Position numbers and translations under genes: made by a program. A stretch of DNA of 64,000 nucleotides, taken from contig VNWV01000001.1 of NCBI GenBank assembly GCA_009801085.1, positions 1,550,001 through 1,614,000 of the forward strand. The letters are read 5' to 3'. This stretch comes from Lasiodiplodia sp. COLG20 (lineage: Eukaryota > Ascomycota > Dothideomycetes > Botryosphaeriales > Botryosphaeriaceae). Positions 1 to 10,667 of this stretch are shown one piece after another. A model generated the notes under the pieces. The model saw only the letters and a list, made by a program, of their open reading frames with translations. It was not told the DNA's origin and made no database searches. Numbering within the stretch: position 1 is the stretch's first letter; each line of letters opens with the position of its first letter.

Positions 1-239
1 TCTTAGGTCACTGCAAGTGTCGCAATGCTCGCTGGCGGATCGCGTCGACGCGTCACGATAAGCGCATTACCACCGCCACCACCAGCTCACCGCGGACACC
101 AGGACGCAGCGCTGCTCTGTGCATCTAAATGCACGACACGAACACGAACACAGCGCAACGAGGCCAATCCACAGAGGTCAACTCAACACTTTACTGCGCC
201 TCAACTCCATTTTCTTTTCCCAGATCTTCTCTTCCCAGA

Positions 240-600
240 TTCTCTCTTCCTCAAAGACCGGCTCAAGACCAGTCGATTGAAGAAAAGATAAAAAGGTTGG
301 TCGCGTCACCCCGAAGTAGTGCAATACGAGGGACACTGTGCACCTGTGACATGAGCGGAGCTCAGCGGCCCCAGGGCGGGTGCCAAAAAGTAGTTTAATC
401 AGGAGAAAAGCCCCGCGTAGGGACATTCTAGAGATTAAACTAAAAAGAACAGCAACTGCGCTTGATCAGAGCCAAAAGGCAAAGAGAGCGTTGAAGAAGA
501 AAAAGAGGAGCTGGGGCGAGGAGTGGAGGGGTATTTATAGGCGCGCCAAGACCGCTGCATCTGGCCCCGCATGTGCGCCCGCTGGCTTGGCAACAGGGGC
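240..600 (+). repeat. Dispersed repeat, copy A
   Basis: This stretch is clearly related to 46797-47200 (copy B) and shares short blocks with the array at 52190-53330. Shared blocks with copy B include CCGAAGTAGTGCAATACGAG (311-330), a block containing GCCAAAAGGCAAAGAGAG near 471, and a TATA-like box followed by GGCGCGCCAAGACC (531-552). The distance from the head block (CTCTTCCTCAAAG, about 246) to the TATA-like box is about 285 bp, the same as in copy B. It has no coding capacity I trust. It may be a solo LTR, a TRIM/MITE or a subtelomeric-type repeat; I found no terminal inverted repeats or target-site duplication by eye. Confidence 0.75.
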
Positions 601-2429
601 TGGACGAAGATGGAAGCGACGCCTGTGGGCGCCTGGCGAGGCAGCGGGGCTGGTTGCTTCTTTGGGCGCGGGGTCCAGGCGTGACTGCCTGGCTCATGGT
701 CATTGGGTGAGGCATTTGGCTGCTCGTGATGGGGGTTGGGCGAGCACGAGGCTCTAGTCGCTGCGGAGTTTGGCAGGCGCACCAGCTTGAGATCGTTGGG
801 GTCCTCCTGCCGAGGTGGCTCGAAGATCTGGACATGCGGGTGAGCAGCGGCCGCGCTCTCGTGTTGGTGTGGACGCCGCGGTATGCGAGAAGTGGTCACG
901 TCCTCATGTCAACAGAGGCCCTCGCTGCTCTTTTCTTGAAGAATTTTCAACGTACCCGGGATCGACAGCTGAATTAATTCCATCCGAGGACGTTCTGGTG
1001 TGGTCGCTGGCCCGAAGCCTCCTCATTCTCTACCGGTGAGCATGTGGATTCCGAACGCAGACTCTCAGGCACAGCAACACCGCGCCTGGATGCTGGTTTT
1101 AATGCCTGACCGGAGTCACAGACCCTTTCTGGACACAATTCAGGTGATAGATTCTCTGTTCCTTCAGAGTGGGCCTCGTTCTGACCCACAGCCGCTGGCT
1201 CGCCGCAGCGCTGACCTTCACTATTTCTTTTGACTAGACAGTCTTGAGAGAGAGTAAGTGCCTCCGCTTTGGAGCTTGACGATCTTTTGCAAATATTCGA
1301 CCAAGCCTTGAGCGCAAGTGGAATACGAAGGCGTGCCCAAATTTTCTTACGCCTGCTACGCGGGAGATCCTCCATGTCAACAATTCACGAGATCATGAAA
1401 CCCGCTCGGATCGCCTACCGCTGCCCTCAGCTTCTGTCCACCTCTTCTAGCATACGCGCATCCTGCCACACACACACATCAGTATGTGTCAACTCTGTTT
1501 GTAGCATCATTGTGGTTTCACAACCAGCCCTACCTTTGGTCGGCCACAGACCTTCTACAGCCCACCTAGCCAGGCGCACCTCCGTCGGGACGGTATATTA
1601 ATTGGCTACGGCGAAGCAGATCTCCAATTGGACCAACATGGCGGCGTGGCGTAGCGCATAATGGATGAATAAACGAATGGGCTGCCACAATGTCCCCAGC
1701 TGGCGTCACCGGAAACGGCCAGATCGAAATGTGACAACGAGGAAGGGGGCCGAATAAGATGAACATGTCGCGTCCAGGTAGGATTAGCACCGAATCCGGA
1801 CTTGCCAAAGTGGCTCCACGGCAGTCGGAGTGGCACGAGCAGAGCCATAGCTCTTTCAAAGGAAACACAGAAATAGAGAAGCCCCACAATTTCTGATCCG
1901 CTGCTTCTTGCCATTCCCGACTCTTCCTCTCCAGCTACAAATGCTACAACAAGGAGCTCCTGTGGGCCTTCATACCTACACTTGAAGTGGTGCTCTACAA
2001 GCTCATTGATGAACTGTCTTTGAGGGAGATCAGGTTCAAGATTGAGGAGTGCGATAAGGATGGTTGTTCTCAGAAGTAGAAGAGGCGGAAGCCTCTCTAG
2101 GAGAAAAGACGTTGGCTGCGGAATACTACATCAACGTCGACTTCGATACAAGATCGCTGAAGGAGAAAGCGATTAAACGCCACCAGCGCCCCTACAAGCA
2201 AGACTGTAAGCTCCGCCTCTTCAAGCAGAAGGCACAAGACCGATACAAAGAGTAGGTCGATCCGAACAATACACGCCCGGGATCCCGAGTTTTGAAATTG
2301 ATCGACAAGCGACAGAGGTACACATGGTACACTTCTGCATACCGCTAGCAGATGACCTTGTCTTCCTGTGCATTGCTCCGCAGAACTCGGCTGTGGTGAT
2401 ATTGAAAATGTGATTTCCATTCAGCCTCG
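601..2429. other. No recognisable gene
   Basis: Only short, mutually overlapping ORFs occur on both strands, and none has a recognisable domain. The right part (about 2060-2280) contains a short lysine-rich open frame just ahead of the reverse-transcriptase fragment and could be decayed element sequence, but I cannot align it to anything. Confidence 0.5.
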
Positions 2430-2880
2430 CTTCATAGAATCAGGCCAGCCCACTGAGAGTGCGCGTAGCAACGCGCGTACTTGAGGCCAGTGGCCCAGTA
2501 CCGCGATGGATTCACAAGGACGGGACCTGGGTCGAGAAGCCGAGGGTAGTGGTCGACATCAGGGGATTGAACCGGATTACCCAGAAAGACTCCTACCCGC
2601 TCCTGGTTCAGGAAGACATAATCAGCGCGGTCCGCGGATCCAGATACATTACCGTCGTGGATGCAACCGCTTTCTTTTATCAATGGAAAGTGAGGGAAGA
2701 GGATAGGCACAAGCTTACGGTCAATTCCCACAGGGGACAGGAATCGTTCAACGTCGCCGTTATGGGATTCATCAACTCAGTGTCATACTTCCAAAGGCAG
2801 TTGGACGAAATTCTCGCAAAATGCCCTGTTGGCACTTCACACAGGCGTTATCCGCTTCGGAAATTGCCGATAGGGCCGAG
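2430..2880 (+). mobile_element. Ty3/gypsy reverse-transcriptase fragment
   Basis: The open frame encodes the N-terminal half of a retroelement reverse transcriptase in motif order: a W(V)EKPRVVVDIRGLN block, then DSYPL, then YITVVDATAFFYQW, then HRGQESFNVAVMGF, then FQRQLDEIL. These match the fungal Ty3/gypsy RT lineage. The frame then breaks near 2820, before the catalytic YVDD box, so the active site is missing and the enzyme is dead. No intact gag, protease, integrase or LTRs surround it. Similar debris lies at 3444-3740 (minus strand, less certain) and 16855-17230 (RNase H region), so pieces of one family may be scattered here. Confidence 0.85.
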
Positions 2881-3443
2881 GTCCTGACCGTGGCTTGCGA
2901 TTACCGCGCCTTGGAGGTACTAACGACGGTTGATGAACGTAGTAACGTTTATGTTGGAGAACGACACGGTAACCGGAGCGGAACGGCGCTGGGGGGCGGC
3001 TTGGTAGATGTGCTGAACGGGTCCGGAAGAAGAGCTGCTGGCATCAGATAGATTGCCGCGGATTAAGCATACTCAAAGGTAGGAATTCACGACATGACAG
3101 ACCAGGACGCCCTGCGTCCCGCTTTGTCTAACTGCCCTTACACGGCCATCATCTCCCGTATTGATTTTCCCTATCGCTCCAGATTCGACCTCCAAATGGA
3201 GCTTTTACGCTATTCAGTTATACACTCAGCAACGCCTTCGGAGAATATGACGAGTGTAGGGATTTCGGAGGCTTTCAAGACAATACACACCTAGATCGAT
3301 CGCATCGGAACCTTTCTCGAAGCCAGTAACAACGAGGTCCAGATCGTTCGAGAAGCATCCACCTCCGATCGAGATCAATTATAATGCCTTCGATCGCGTC
3401 GCCGATTTCTCCATTTGGGAAACCAGAGGCCTAGCGGTCACCT
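2881..3443. other. Gap between transposon fragments
   Basis: This contains only short ORFs. It lies between the RT fragment and a possible antisense element fragment and is probably degraded element sequence; nothing specific can be recognised. Confidence 0.4.
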
Positions 3444-3740
3444 TCACAGATATTCGACTGTCACTTCGCCGTCAAGTGTCCCTCGGCAGTAACGCACCCC
3501 ACCCGGACTGGCCAATTTCTCGCCATGGATGAATACGCCATTTGATAGTTGGGCTTCGATATCCAGCTCAACTCTACCGGCGTTCAAGGCAGCCATATCG
3601 TGTTCGTCCTTGTCAAGGTTGCTGACCTGGGAAACCTCGCAGTCGGAGACGATTCCCAGTGAATATTTCCCGGGAAGCTTGACGGGTTTGTCTGTGCCAT
3701 TGGAAATCGAGACTACCTGTTTCGTGATCCACCAAACGTG
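3444..3740 (-). mobile_element. Possible Ty3/gypsy N-terminal fragment
   Basis: The minus-strand frame contains a segment reading SNGTDKPVKLPGKYSLGIV, followed by an acidic stretch and then LSNGVFIHGE. In fungal Ty3/gypsy polyproteins a similar 'NxTxxPVxLPRxxxLG' segment lies upstream of the reverse transcriptase. The orientation is opposite to the RT fragment at 2430-2880, so this would be a separate insertion or a rearranged piece. Upstream residues in the same 183-residue frame are not recognisable. An ordinary hypothetical gene cannot be excluded. Confidence 0.35.
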
Positions 3741-4032
3741 TATAGCACAGAGAACTATCCTTCCACTTTGCCATCTCAGACGAACAAAGCAGCTTTCGAG
3801 CACAAATGCATTGTTCGCCCACAGCGGTACCGAGTCAACCACGGAACCAGCAAAACGCAGAGCAGAGTCTTCATAACACACAACCCCAGCCAAAAGTCCA
3901 AACTCGACAACGAAACATAAGAACGCCGTCGTTCGCGAACATCTCCGCCAACCCACCCCTCTCAAAAGCACCTCCAACCCCAGACCCTCACGCACACCTC
4001 ACCCTCACCTCACCCCAACCTTACCCACCACC

Positions 4033-4383
4033 ATGCCAACCCCCCACCTCCGCCGCGTCCCCGGACGCTCCAACCTCCGTGCCCCACCCACTCCCACCAC
4101 ACCCTCTCCAACCCCCAGCACTACCCCCTCCCTCCGCCGCATCCCCGCCGACCCCAACCTCCGCTCCACCTACACCCTCGTCCTCGCGCCCCTCCGCATC
4201 CACAAGATCACTCCGACCTCCACCGACGCCGCCAGGGCCGCCGCGGCGAGGGCGGCAGTGTTGCGGGAAGCGACGATCAAGATGGTCGAGGAGGCGATGA
4301 TGAGGGGCAGGACGCAGGCGGCGATACTGGAGGCGGCGGAGGAGGCGGGCGTGGAGTGGTGGGTGCCGGATGTGTGGTTTTGA
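4033..4383 (+). CDS. Small basic protein with duplicated LRR(V/I)P motif, unknown function
   Basis: This single exon encodes 116 residues, starting at an ATG in a good fungal context (CACCACCATGCC). The N-terminal half is Pro/Thr/Ser-rich and contains two copies of a short motif, LRRVPGRSNLR near residue 6 and LRRIPADPNLR near residue 34. The C-terminal half is Ala-rich and probably helical, ending in EWWVPDVWF. The first half shows strong C-rich codon usage typical of fungal genes. I do not recognise a family. It lies upstream of, and convergent with, the large minus-strand gene ending at 4932. A spurious ORF is possible, but the start context and codon bias favour a real gene. Confidence 0.5.
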   Translation: MPTPHLRRVPGRSNLRAPPTPTTPSPTPSTTPSLRRIPADPNLRSTYTLVLAPLRIHKITPTSTDAARAAAARAAVLREATIKMVEEAMMRGRTQAAILEAAEEAGVEWWVPDVWF

Positions 4384-4931
4384 GAGCTGAACAATCATCA
4401 TCATCATGATGGTGGTGGTGTTGCAGCGGGACTGCAGGAACGGCGGGCGAGAGCAAGCCAGTGACGGAAAACGTTGTGATGACATCCCCCTGGCGACTTG
4501 CACGGCCTAGCTGGATGGGACTTGGGCTTTACTAAAGACTGAGCAGTACCGTAGGCGCGCAAGACGGGGGAGTTGCTTAGATTAAAAGCTGTCGATATGA
4601 CATGATATGTGAAGCCCGCATAGAGCTGAGAGGACCAACACATGACATAGCTACTTGAACGATAAATACAAGAGGAGTTTCTGTTGAGTAATTTCGTCTC
4701 TGAAGTTGAATAACGTGATCCCTACTTCGAATGCTGTGAGCAACAACATGGTCGAATCCAAATAAGAGAGCTAAAGCGAGACGCTGGCAGTATTTAACGA
4801 CTACGTACGGAAAATCCTCGAGCAGCAACAACAACCAACATGTCATCGAAACGGCGCCAAGATAATTCAACATCCAACCAGAGCGCAGCCAGCCAAAAAC
4901 CGCCCAAGATCCATCCATCCCACCTACCTCA
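4384..4931. other. Convergent intergenic region
   Basis: This is the 3' region shared by the plus-strand small gene and the minus-strand large gene. I see no further gene, RNA or repeat; a short CAT-repeat run lies near 4396. Confidence 0.5.
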
Positions 4932-7900
4932 TCATATCCACCACCGTCCCCCCAACCCCTCCAAAAACGCCAAATCAACCCCAAACCAACTCTTCCACGG
5001 ATCGACCTCCAGCCGCCACGGACGCGTATTAACCGCCCACACCGCCGCCGTCGTGAGGCGCCTACACTCCTCCCGATCTTTCCCCATAACCAAAAACGCA
5101 TCCTTCCTCACAACAACCTTCTTCCCAAACAACTTCCCACGATACGGCTCGATCCGGCCCCGCGCGCTCTGATGCACGCTCCACTCGCTATACGGCATGT
5201 CCTTCGGGATGAACTTCCACTCCCACATGCGGCCCGCGCCGTCGGCGAAGCTCGTGTTGTCGCGGTTGTCGAAGCCGAGCATGAGCGGCCAGAAGTGCGG
5301 GGCGCTCCAGAGCTTGAGGACGGAGAAACAGGCGGTGCCAGGGTTGTCGCGGGCGAAGCGGCGCGCGTGGTCGAGGAGCGGGTCGATTGAGTGTGGGTCC
5401 TGTAGCGTGGGCGGGAGGTGGATTTGCGGGATGGACAGGCGCCAGTCGAAGTAGACGTCTGGTTTGCCCGGGCGGTCGGGCTCGGTGAGACAGACGGCGG
5501 GGCCGTTGCCGGTGGGCCAGTATCTGTTGGTCGGTGGTGGTCAGCCAGGAGGGAATGGCAATGGTGGTGGTGGTGAGCTGGGGAGAGGGAAAAACGTACG
5601 AGGGGCAGATGACGCCTTCGCGGTAGAGGTGCGCGACCGTCGGGCGCACGACGAGGTTCCAGTGCTCAGGATAATAATCGATGACGTGGCGGCGGCCTTC
5701 CTTCGTCTTGCTGACACCAACATCCCATTCCTGCCAGTGCTCCTTCGGGCGCGTCTTGTTCGAGTGCGGCGAGCGAATGTCGGGCGGGTGAGCGGCGCGC
5801 GCCGGCTGGTTCAGCAGGAGCGAGTTCTTGAACGACAGGCCCGTCTCCGAGTTGAAGAAGGCGGCGTTGTCGCCGAAGAAGATGGATGTCAGTGTCCATG
5901 CCAGGTTCATGTCCCGCTTGATGCGGCGGTGGCTGTCCCGCTCGATGTCCAGGTCCGCCAGGAGCTTCATGCTGCTCTTGACCCGGCGGAGCATATGAAT
6001 TGTCGATTGTCCGCCCAGCTTGGGCGTGTCCCACTTCTCGAGCTCGGTCATGAGGCGCGTGTACTCGTTCCAGCGCTCCTGAGCGCCCGGCTCAAGGTCA
6101 GCGCTGTGCCAGCACTCTTTGAAGCCTGGACATGTTAGCTACTGCAATGGCTCCTTAGGGAAGGGCACTCACAAGCTGAACGCTCGCGCTCCATGTGAAG
6201 TTCCCAGTCATCCTGGAACATGTCTACCAACTGCGCCTTCTGCTGACTCTTGGTGAGCTTCTTTTCCTTCTTGGGTTTCTTCGTCAATGCCTTTGAATCT
6301 TCAGCTTTTTCCACTTCTTCAAGGCGCAAGTCATCAACCACTTTAAAAACCTCGTCATATTCAGCAACAGAAGCGGGGCGAACTTCTCTGATATTGCTCC
6401 AAAGTTCATCCCAATCAGAAGCACCTGGGAATTTGTACTCCTCTGCAGCCTTTGCAAACACTTCTTTTTCCTCCTCCGCGGAAGCCGGAAGGGGAATCCC
6501 GAGATGTTCAAGCAGAGCCTTCATGGGAGGGGTGTCCTCAGGAACATCTGCGAACGGGTCCTTCACATAGTCCCTGAAGGGCGGGGCTCCCTCAGCATCC
6601 TCATCCACCGAGCTATCTTCATCCTCCCAACCGTCGTCTTCATAATCGTAATCAGTCTCGTCGTCGCCGATAAACTCGTCGGACGAGTCGAAGTCGTGCA
6701 TGCCGTCGCAGTCAGGATCATCACACTCGGAGCCGCAAGAGTCGCTGAGTTCATCGTCCGTGTCCAAGCCATACGCGAATCGCTTCATGGACGGGCCAAA
6801 ATTCTCAAACCGGTGCATCCTTCCCTGAGTGGCCAGGAGCTGTTCTCCTTCCTCGATCTTACCCGTGTCCTCGGATTCCTTTAGCGCACCTTGGGACTTA
6901 TTGGCCGACTTGTGCTCCCATGGGAAGAGTATTTCGTCTTCGAGTCTGTCCGCTTCGCTATATTTCCACTCCTTGGGCATGTCGTCGGAGAGCTCCTCGG
7001 CTGACTCGGCGTCGTCGGTGAAGAATTTAACGCGGTTAGAGTCGCTGTTGATGTCGTCCCTGGGAAGGTGTGTCAGTCTCTGTGCGTCAGAGATTATGGA
7101 AAGAAACTCACCAGATGCTTTGCACCTTACCCTCCTCGCCAGGCTTAATGTCCCGCGTGCGCTGCGTCTGCTTGTCGCGCGTGATGGTCTTGAGAATATG
7201 CTCGGACGGCTTGTACATGTCAAGGCCGCACTGGAAGCGATGAGCTTTGATGAGGGCAGTCTGCACGCCGTTGTACAGGTGGGAGAAGTGGAGGCCCGGC
7301 TCGAGGTCCCAGATGATGACGTCGTAGTACTCTTTAAAGTTGAAGTGCCACTGACGCTGCCTGTCCATGTCCTCGAAGAATTCCGGGTTGACCTCCTTGA
7401 CGATGTTCCACTCGTTGCGCGAGGCGCGGCCCATGCCCGACTTTTCGCGGATGAGCCAGAGCTCGCTGTCCGGTGGCTTGGCCAGGATGTTGCCCGTCTT
7501 GACGTCGCGGACCAAGACCACCATCGAATTGGCTTGCATGACGATGTACTGGATGAAACGGCGCGAGACGGGGTCGTTGCGCTTGAGGCAGGCGCAGATG
7601 AAGTTGCGGGCTTCGAAGATCTGGTGCTGGCGGCCGTAGTGGCTGCGAGATCCGGTTTGGTGGTGTACCGTGTACTTGTCGGCCATTTCCATCTGGAAAT
7701 ACGGTATAAAGCCCTGGGCCTAGAAGTTATCATCGGAGTTCTGGACATACATCGCGAGGAGAGGGAGAACATACCAGCTGCAGCACCTGTTGGCGCATTT
7801 GATCACCAACCCAAGCAGCCCAGTTGCCAGACGGGAAGTACTGATATGTGGCAAGGATGCTGAGCTCGAAGAACTCATTCCAGTTGCGGCACAAGCTGAC

Positions 7901-9586
7901 GGCCTGAAACAAGGTGCAGTCCTTGGCCATAATGGAAAACTGCAACCAGCCGCCACGCGACATGGCCTTCTCGCTGGGGTAGTTGTAGATGTACTTGCCA
8001 CAGACCTTGACGCGGATCTTCTTGATGTGGTACTGGCCCCGGTCATCGATGTCACCAAAGTCGACCATAGCGCCTGCACCGGCACCAATGGCCTTGTCTC
8101 GCTTGTCCTTCAACGCCTTCTCGCGCTTGGTTTGGTAGGACCGTGGGATAGCGTTGGGTCGGACGATGTGATAGCGATAGCTGCGCGGGCGAGCCACCGT
8201 GGTATCATTCTCGTCATCGTCTTCTTCGTTCTCGCCGCGCTCCAAGTCAGCGCAGGCGTCGCGGAGTTGCTGCAATCCCGGTTGCTCCATCTCCAAGCAG
8301 AGGTCACGTAGATCGGTGTTAGTCACTTCGTCGTCAGCAAGAAACTCGTCGATGCTGTTAGAGCGAAGGGCAATGGGGAGGAGAGCTGCATGGCCAAGGA
8401 CGAGGCGGCAGAAGAGGAGCTGCTTGATCTCGGTAATCTGGGAGAGCAAGCTGTCGATCTCGTCATCGGGAACCGGTGGCATGCGGTCTTCGATGGCGGT
8501 AGGGTTCTCGACAGTGCCGCGTAGCTTCCAGCCTGGGCCGCGCTCGACCTTCTGTCCCTCACGCAGGCGCCGACGCACGCCATCCATGTTCTCGACGTGC
8601 GCCTCGCCGGGCTTGGGGACTTCCTGCTGAGGTTCGTTGGCCTTTGCAGCCTTCTGCCTTGCCCGCTTCTTGGCGGCCTTGCTCTTGGGCGCATCCGCGG
8701 CCTTCTCGGCTGCCCCTTCGCTCGGTGCCGCTGTGTTCTCAATATTCTTCAGCGGCGTGCGGTCCTCGTCAGCCGGCTTGGCCTCTCCATCGCCCCCAAC
8801 CTTCATGACATCACGCGCTGTCTCCTGCCACAGGAAAAGCCGCAGCAGGTCGATGTAGTTGCCACGCTCATCCTCGACCGAGTCCTCGATGGGGTCCCAT
8901 TCCTCATCCGACATGTCGTCCTCCTTCGCTCGCTCCTCCCACGCCTTGTCCAAAAACTCATCCTGGCGCTTCTCCTCCTCGCGCTTCCTCAGCTCGCGCA
9001 GACGAGCCTCGACCTCCTTCCAGTGGCGCTTCAGCAGGGCAGCCTCCTGCTTGACCTTCTTCTTCTCGGCATCGCGCGCCGCCTCCTCGGCATCCTCGAG
9101 CGCACGCACCCACTTGAACCACTTCTGCTGCTCGTACAGCACCTCAGCCGTGCGCCTCTCGACCCTCTCCAGCGCCCTCAACACGGCATGTTTCTGCGAA
9201 GCCAGCGCATCCAAGTAATGCTGGTGTCCGTAGTCGAGCTGGAGCGCGTAGAAGCGCGAGTGGTGCAGCTTGCGGGCGCGGATGACACGGTCGAGCAGGG
9301 CGTGCCGTTCGAAGAGGTGATCGTGCAGCTGGCGCAGCTCGTCCTCGGACGAGATGGAGGCGAAGTCGACCTTGGACAGCGGGGTGCCGGCGGCGTCTTG
9401 GGCGCGGAGGAAGGGCGGCGGGTGCGCCGTCAGGTGGTCGAGCGCGGCGTTGCGCCGCTTGTAACCCTTGTACAGGCCGTAGACTTGCCGCGCGTGGAAC
9501 TGGCAGAAGAGCCCGTTGGCGTTGGTCGCGGCGGAGGTGCAGCGCGTCTCGTCGGAGAGGTGCAGCGCTTGGCACTGCGGCGCCAT
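4932..9586 (-). CDS. Large fungal protein with N-terminal Cys/His (zinc-binding-like) motif, unknown function
   Basis: Five exons on the minus strand (9586-7775, 7719-7112, 7059-6173, 6125-5600, 5523-4932) splice in phase to 1474 residues. Introns use GTATGT, GTGAGT, GTGAGT and GTACGT donors. The start chosen is the ATG at 9586, which begins MAPQCQAL; an in-frame ATG at 9691 would add a low-complexity leader. C5, C16, C28 and H31 form a C-x10-C-x11-C-x2-H pattern like small treble-clef zinc motifs, followed by a YKGYKRRN basic block. A long Glu/Lys/Arg-rich, probably coiled-coil region covers about residues 150-330. Later come conserved-looking globular segments, including RGGWLQFSIMAKDC and QIFEARNFICACLKRND, then a very acidic stretch (DDETDYDYEDDGWEDED) and a C-terminal domain with FFGDNAAFFNSETG and GFDNRDNTSF. 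I do not recognise a named family and assign no function. The nearly intron-complete, uninterrupted model argues for a functional gene. Confidence 0.85.
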
Positions 9587-10667
9587 GGCGGCAGGTGTCG
9601 GGTGCGGGTCTGGTGGAGAGCAGTGCGCGGTAGTGGTGTGTAGCGACGTGTGGGAGAGCAATTGAGGGTGTTGGCGGGGCAGAGGTGGCATTTTTAGGCC
9701 GGCGAGCTGCCTGCGGGCGACGCGCCGAGGGAGCTTGGGCCGCGGACGCGTCGTAAATTAAGTCCCGGCCGCCATCCATGCAAAATCCCCGCGGGGAAGC
9801 GCTCCGATGCGGCCACCCTTGTTCCTTCACACTCCATCTTGCACAAAGGCTGCCTGTGCGTTGCCTCATCTGCAGAGGGCGGCAGCTTGCTTTTGCCTGT
9901 ATATGAACCTCACCGCCTTGATGACACGACTCTGGCGCGGTGTCATGAGACTCTGCCGTCTTTGGGGGCCGAAGGATGTGCGTCAAGATAGCGGAAACCC
10001 AACGACCGCAATGAAATATTTTCATCGCAAGCAGTCCACATTATCCTCCGAACTAAATCTACGCCGTAGCTAGCCAATCTTTCAGTCTTGAGAACCAACC
10101 GGCGGGGTTTTCTGGGGATAATCAGGGGCCTGGCAATCCTAGTCATGCGTGAATCGGTTTCAGATTCTAGTGTCAGCTTTGTGACCAGTCATTTGGCACA
10201 GCTCGGGTAATCTGACTCCGTTTTCTTGCAATTATCCTATTACAATTCTATACGTACAGATGAGTAGCAGTGCTAAATGTGAGCGGGAAGAAGAGCAGGG
10301 CCTTGGGACGAACTCAGCGCTATGCAGCTATGCAGGAAACTCTTAAGAATGCAGTCGTAGCACAATGAGCCCTCACAGCGGGTTCCCAGCGCTGCCCATC
10401 AGTGTCGCCTGCGGCGCGCCATAACCAGAACTCCATCCAAGCTCAGTACTGAAACAGAGCCGCAGCAGGAGAGGCACAGAGAGATAGGTAAACTATAGTT
10501 CTCTATTTGAAAAAAGCATTACCATCAATAGAGGCGGAGTAAAGGAATCTATTCAGTGTCGGTGGACGATTCAGCCGGTGGAACCGCTACTTGTAGACGG
10601 GTTCCAAAGCGCCCCTTTACCCAAATCATTTTCATTTGCATACATAGAGTAGCGAATCAACAGATGT
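9587..10667. other. Upstream region of the large gene
   Basis: This holds the promoter side of the gene starting at 9586 and the 3' side of the HET pseudogene. ORFs in this interval are short and without domains; I see no RNA gene or repeat. Confidence 0.45.

Noticed and set aside
6829..7863. 344-codon plus-strand ORF
   Set aside because: It lies antisense to three exons of the 1474-residue gene, whose splice phases and protein character are far stronger.
8597..9643. 348-codon plus-strand ORF rich in Leu/Val/Arg
   Set aside because: Antisense to exon 1 of the same gene; the composition is that expected from the reverse strand of Glu/Lys-rich coding sequence.
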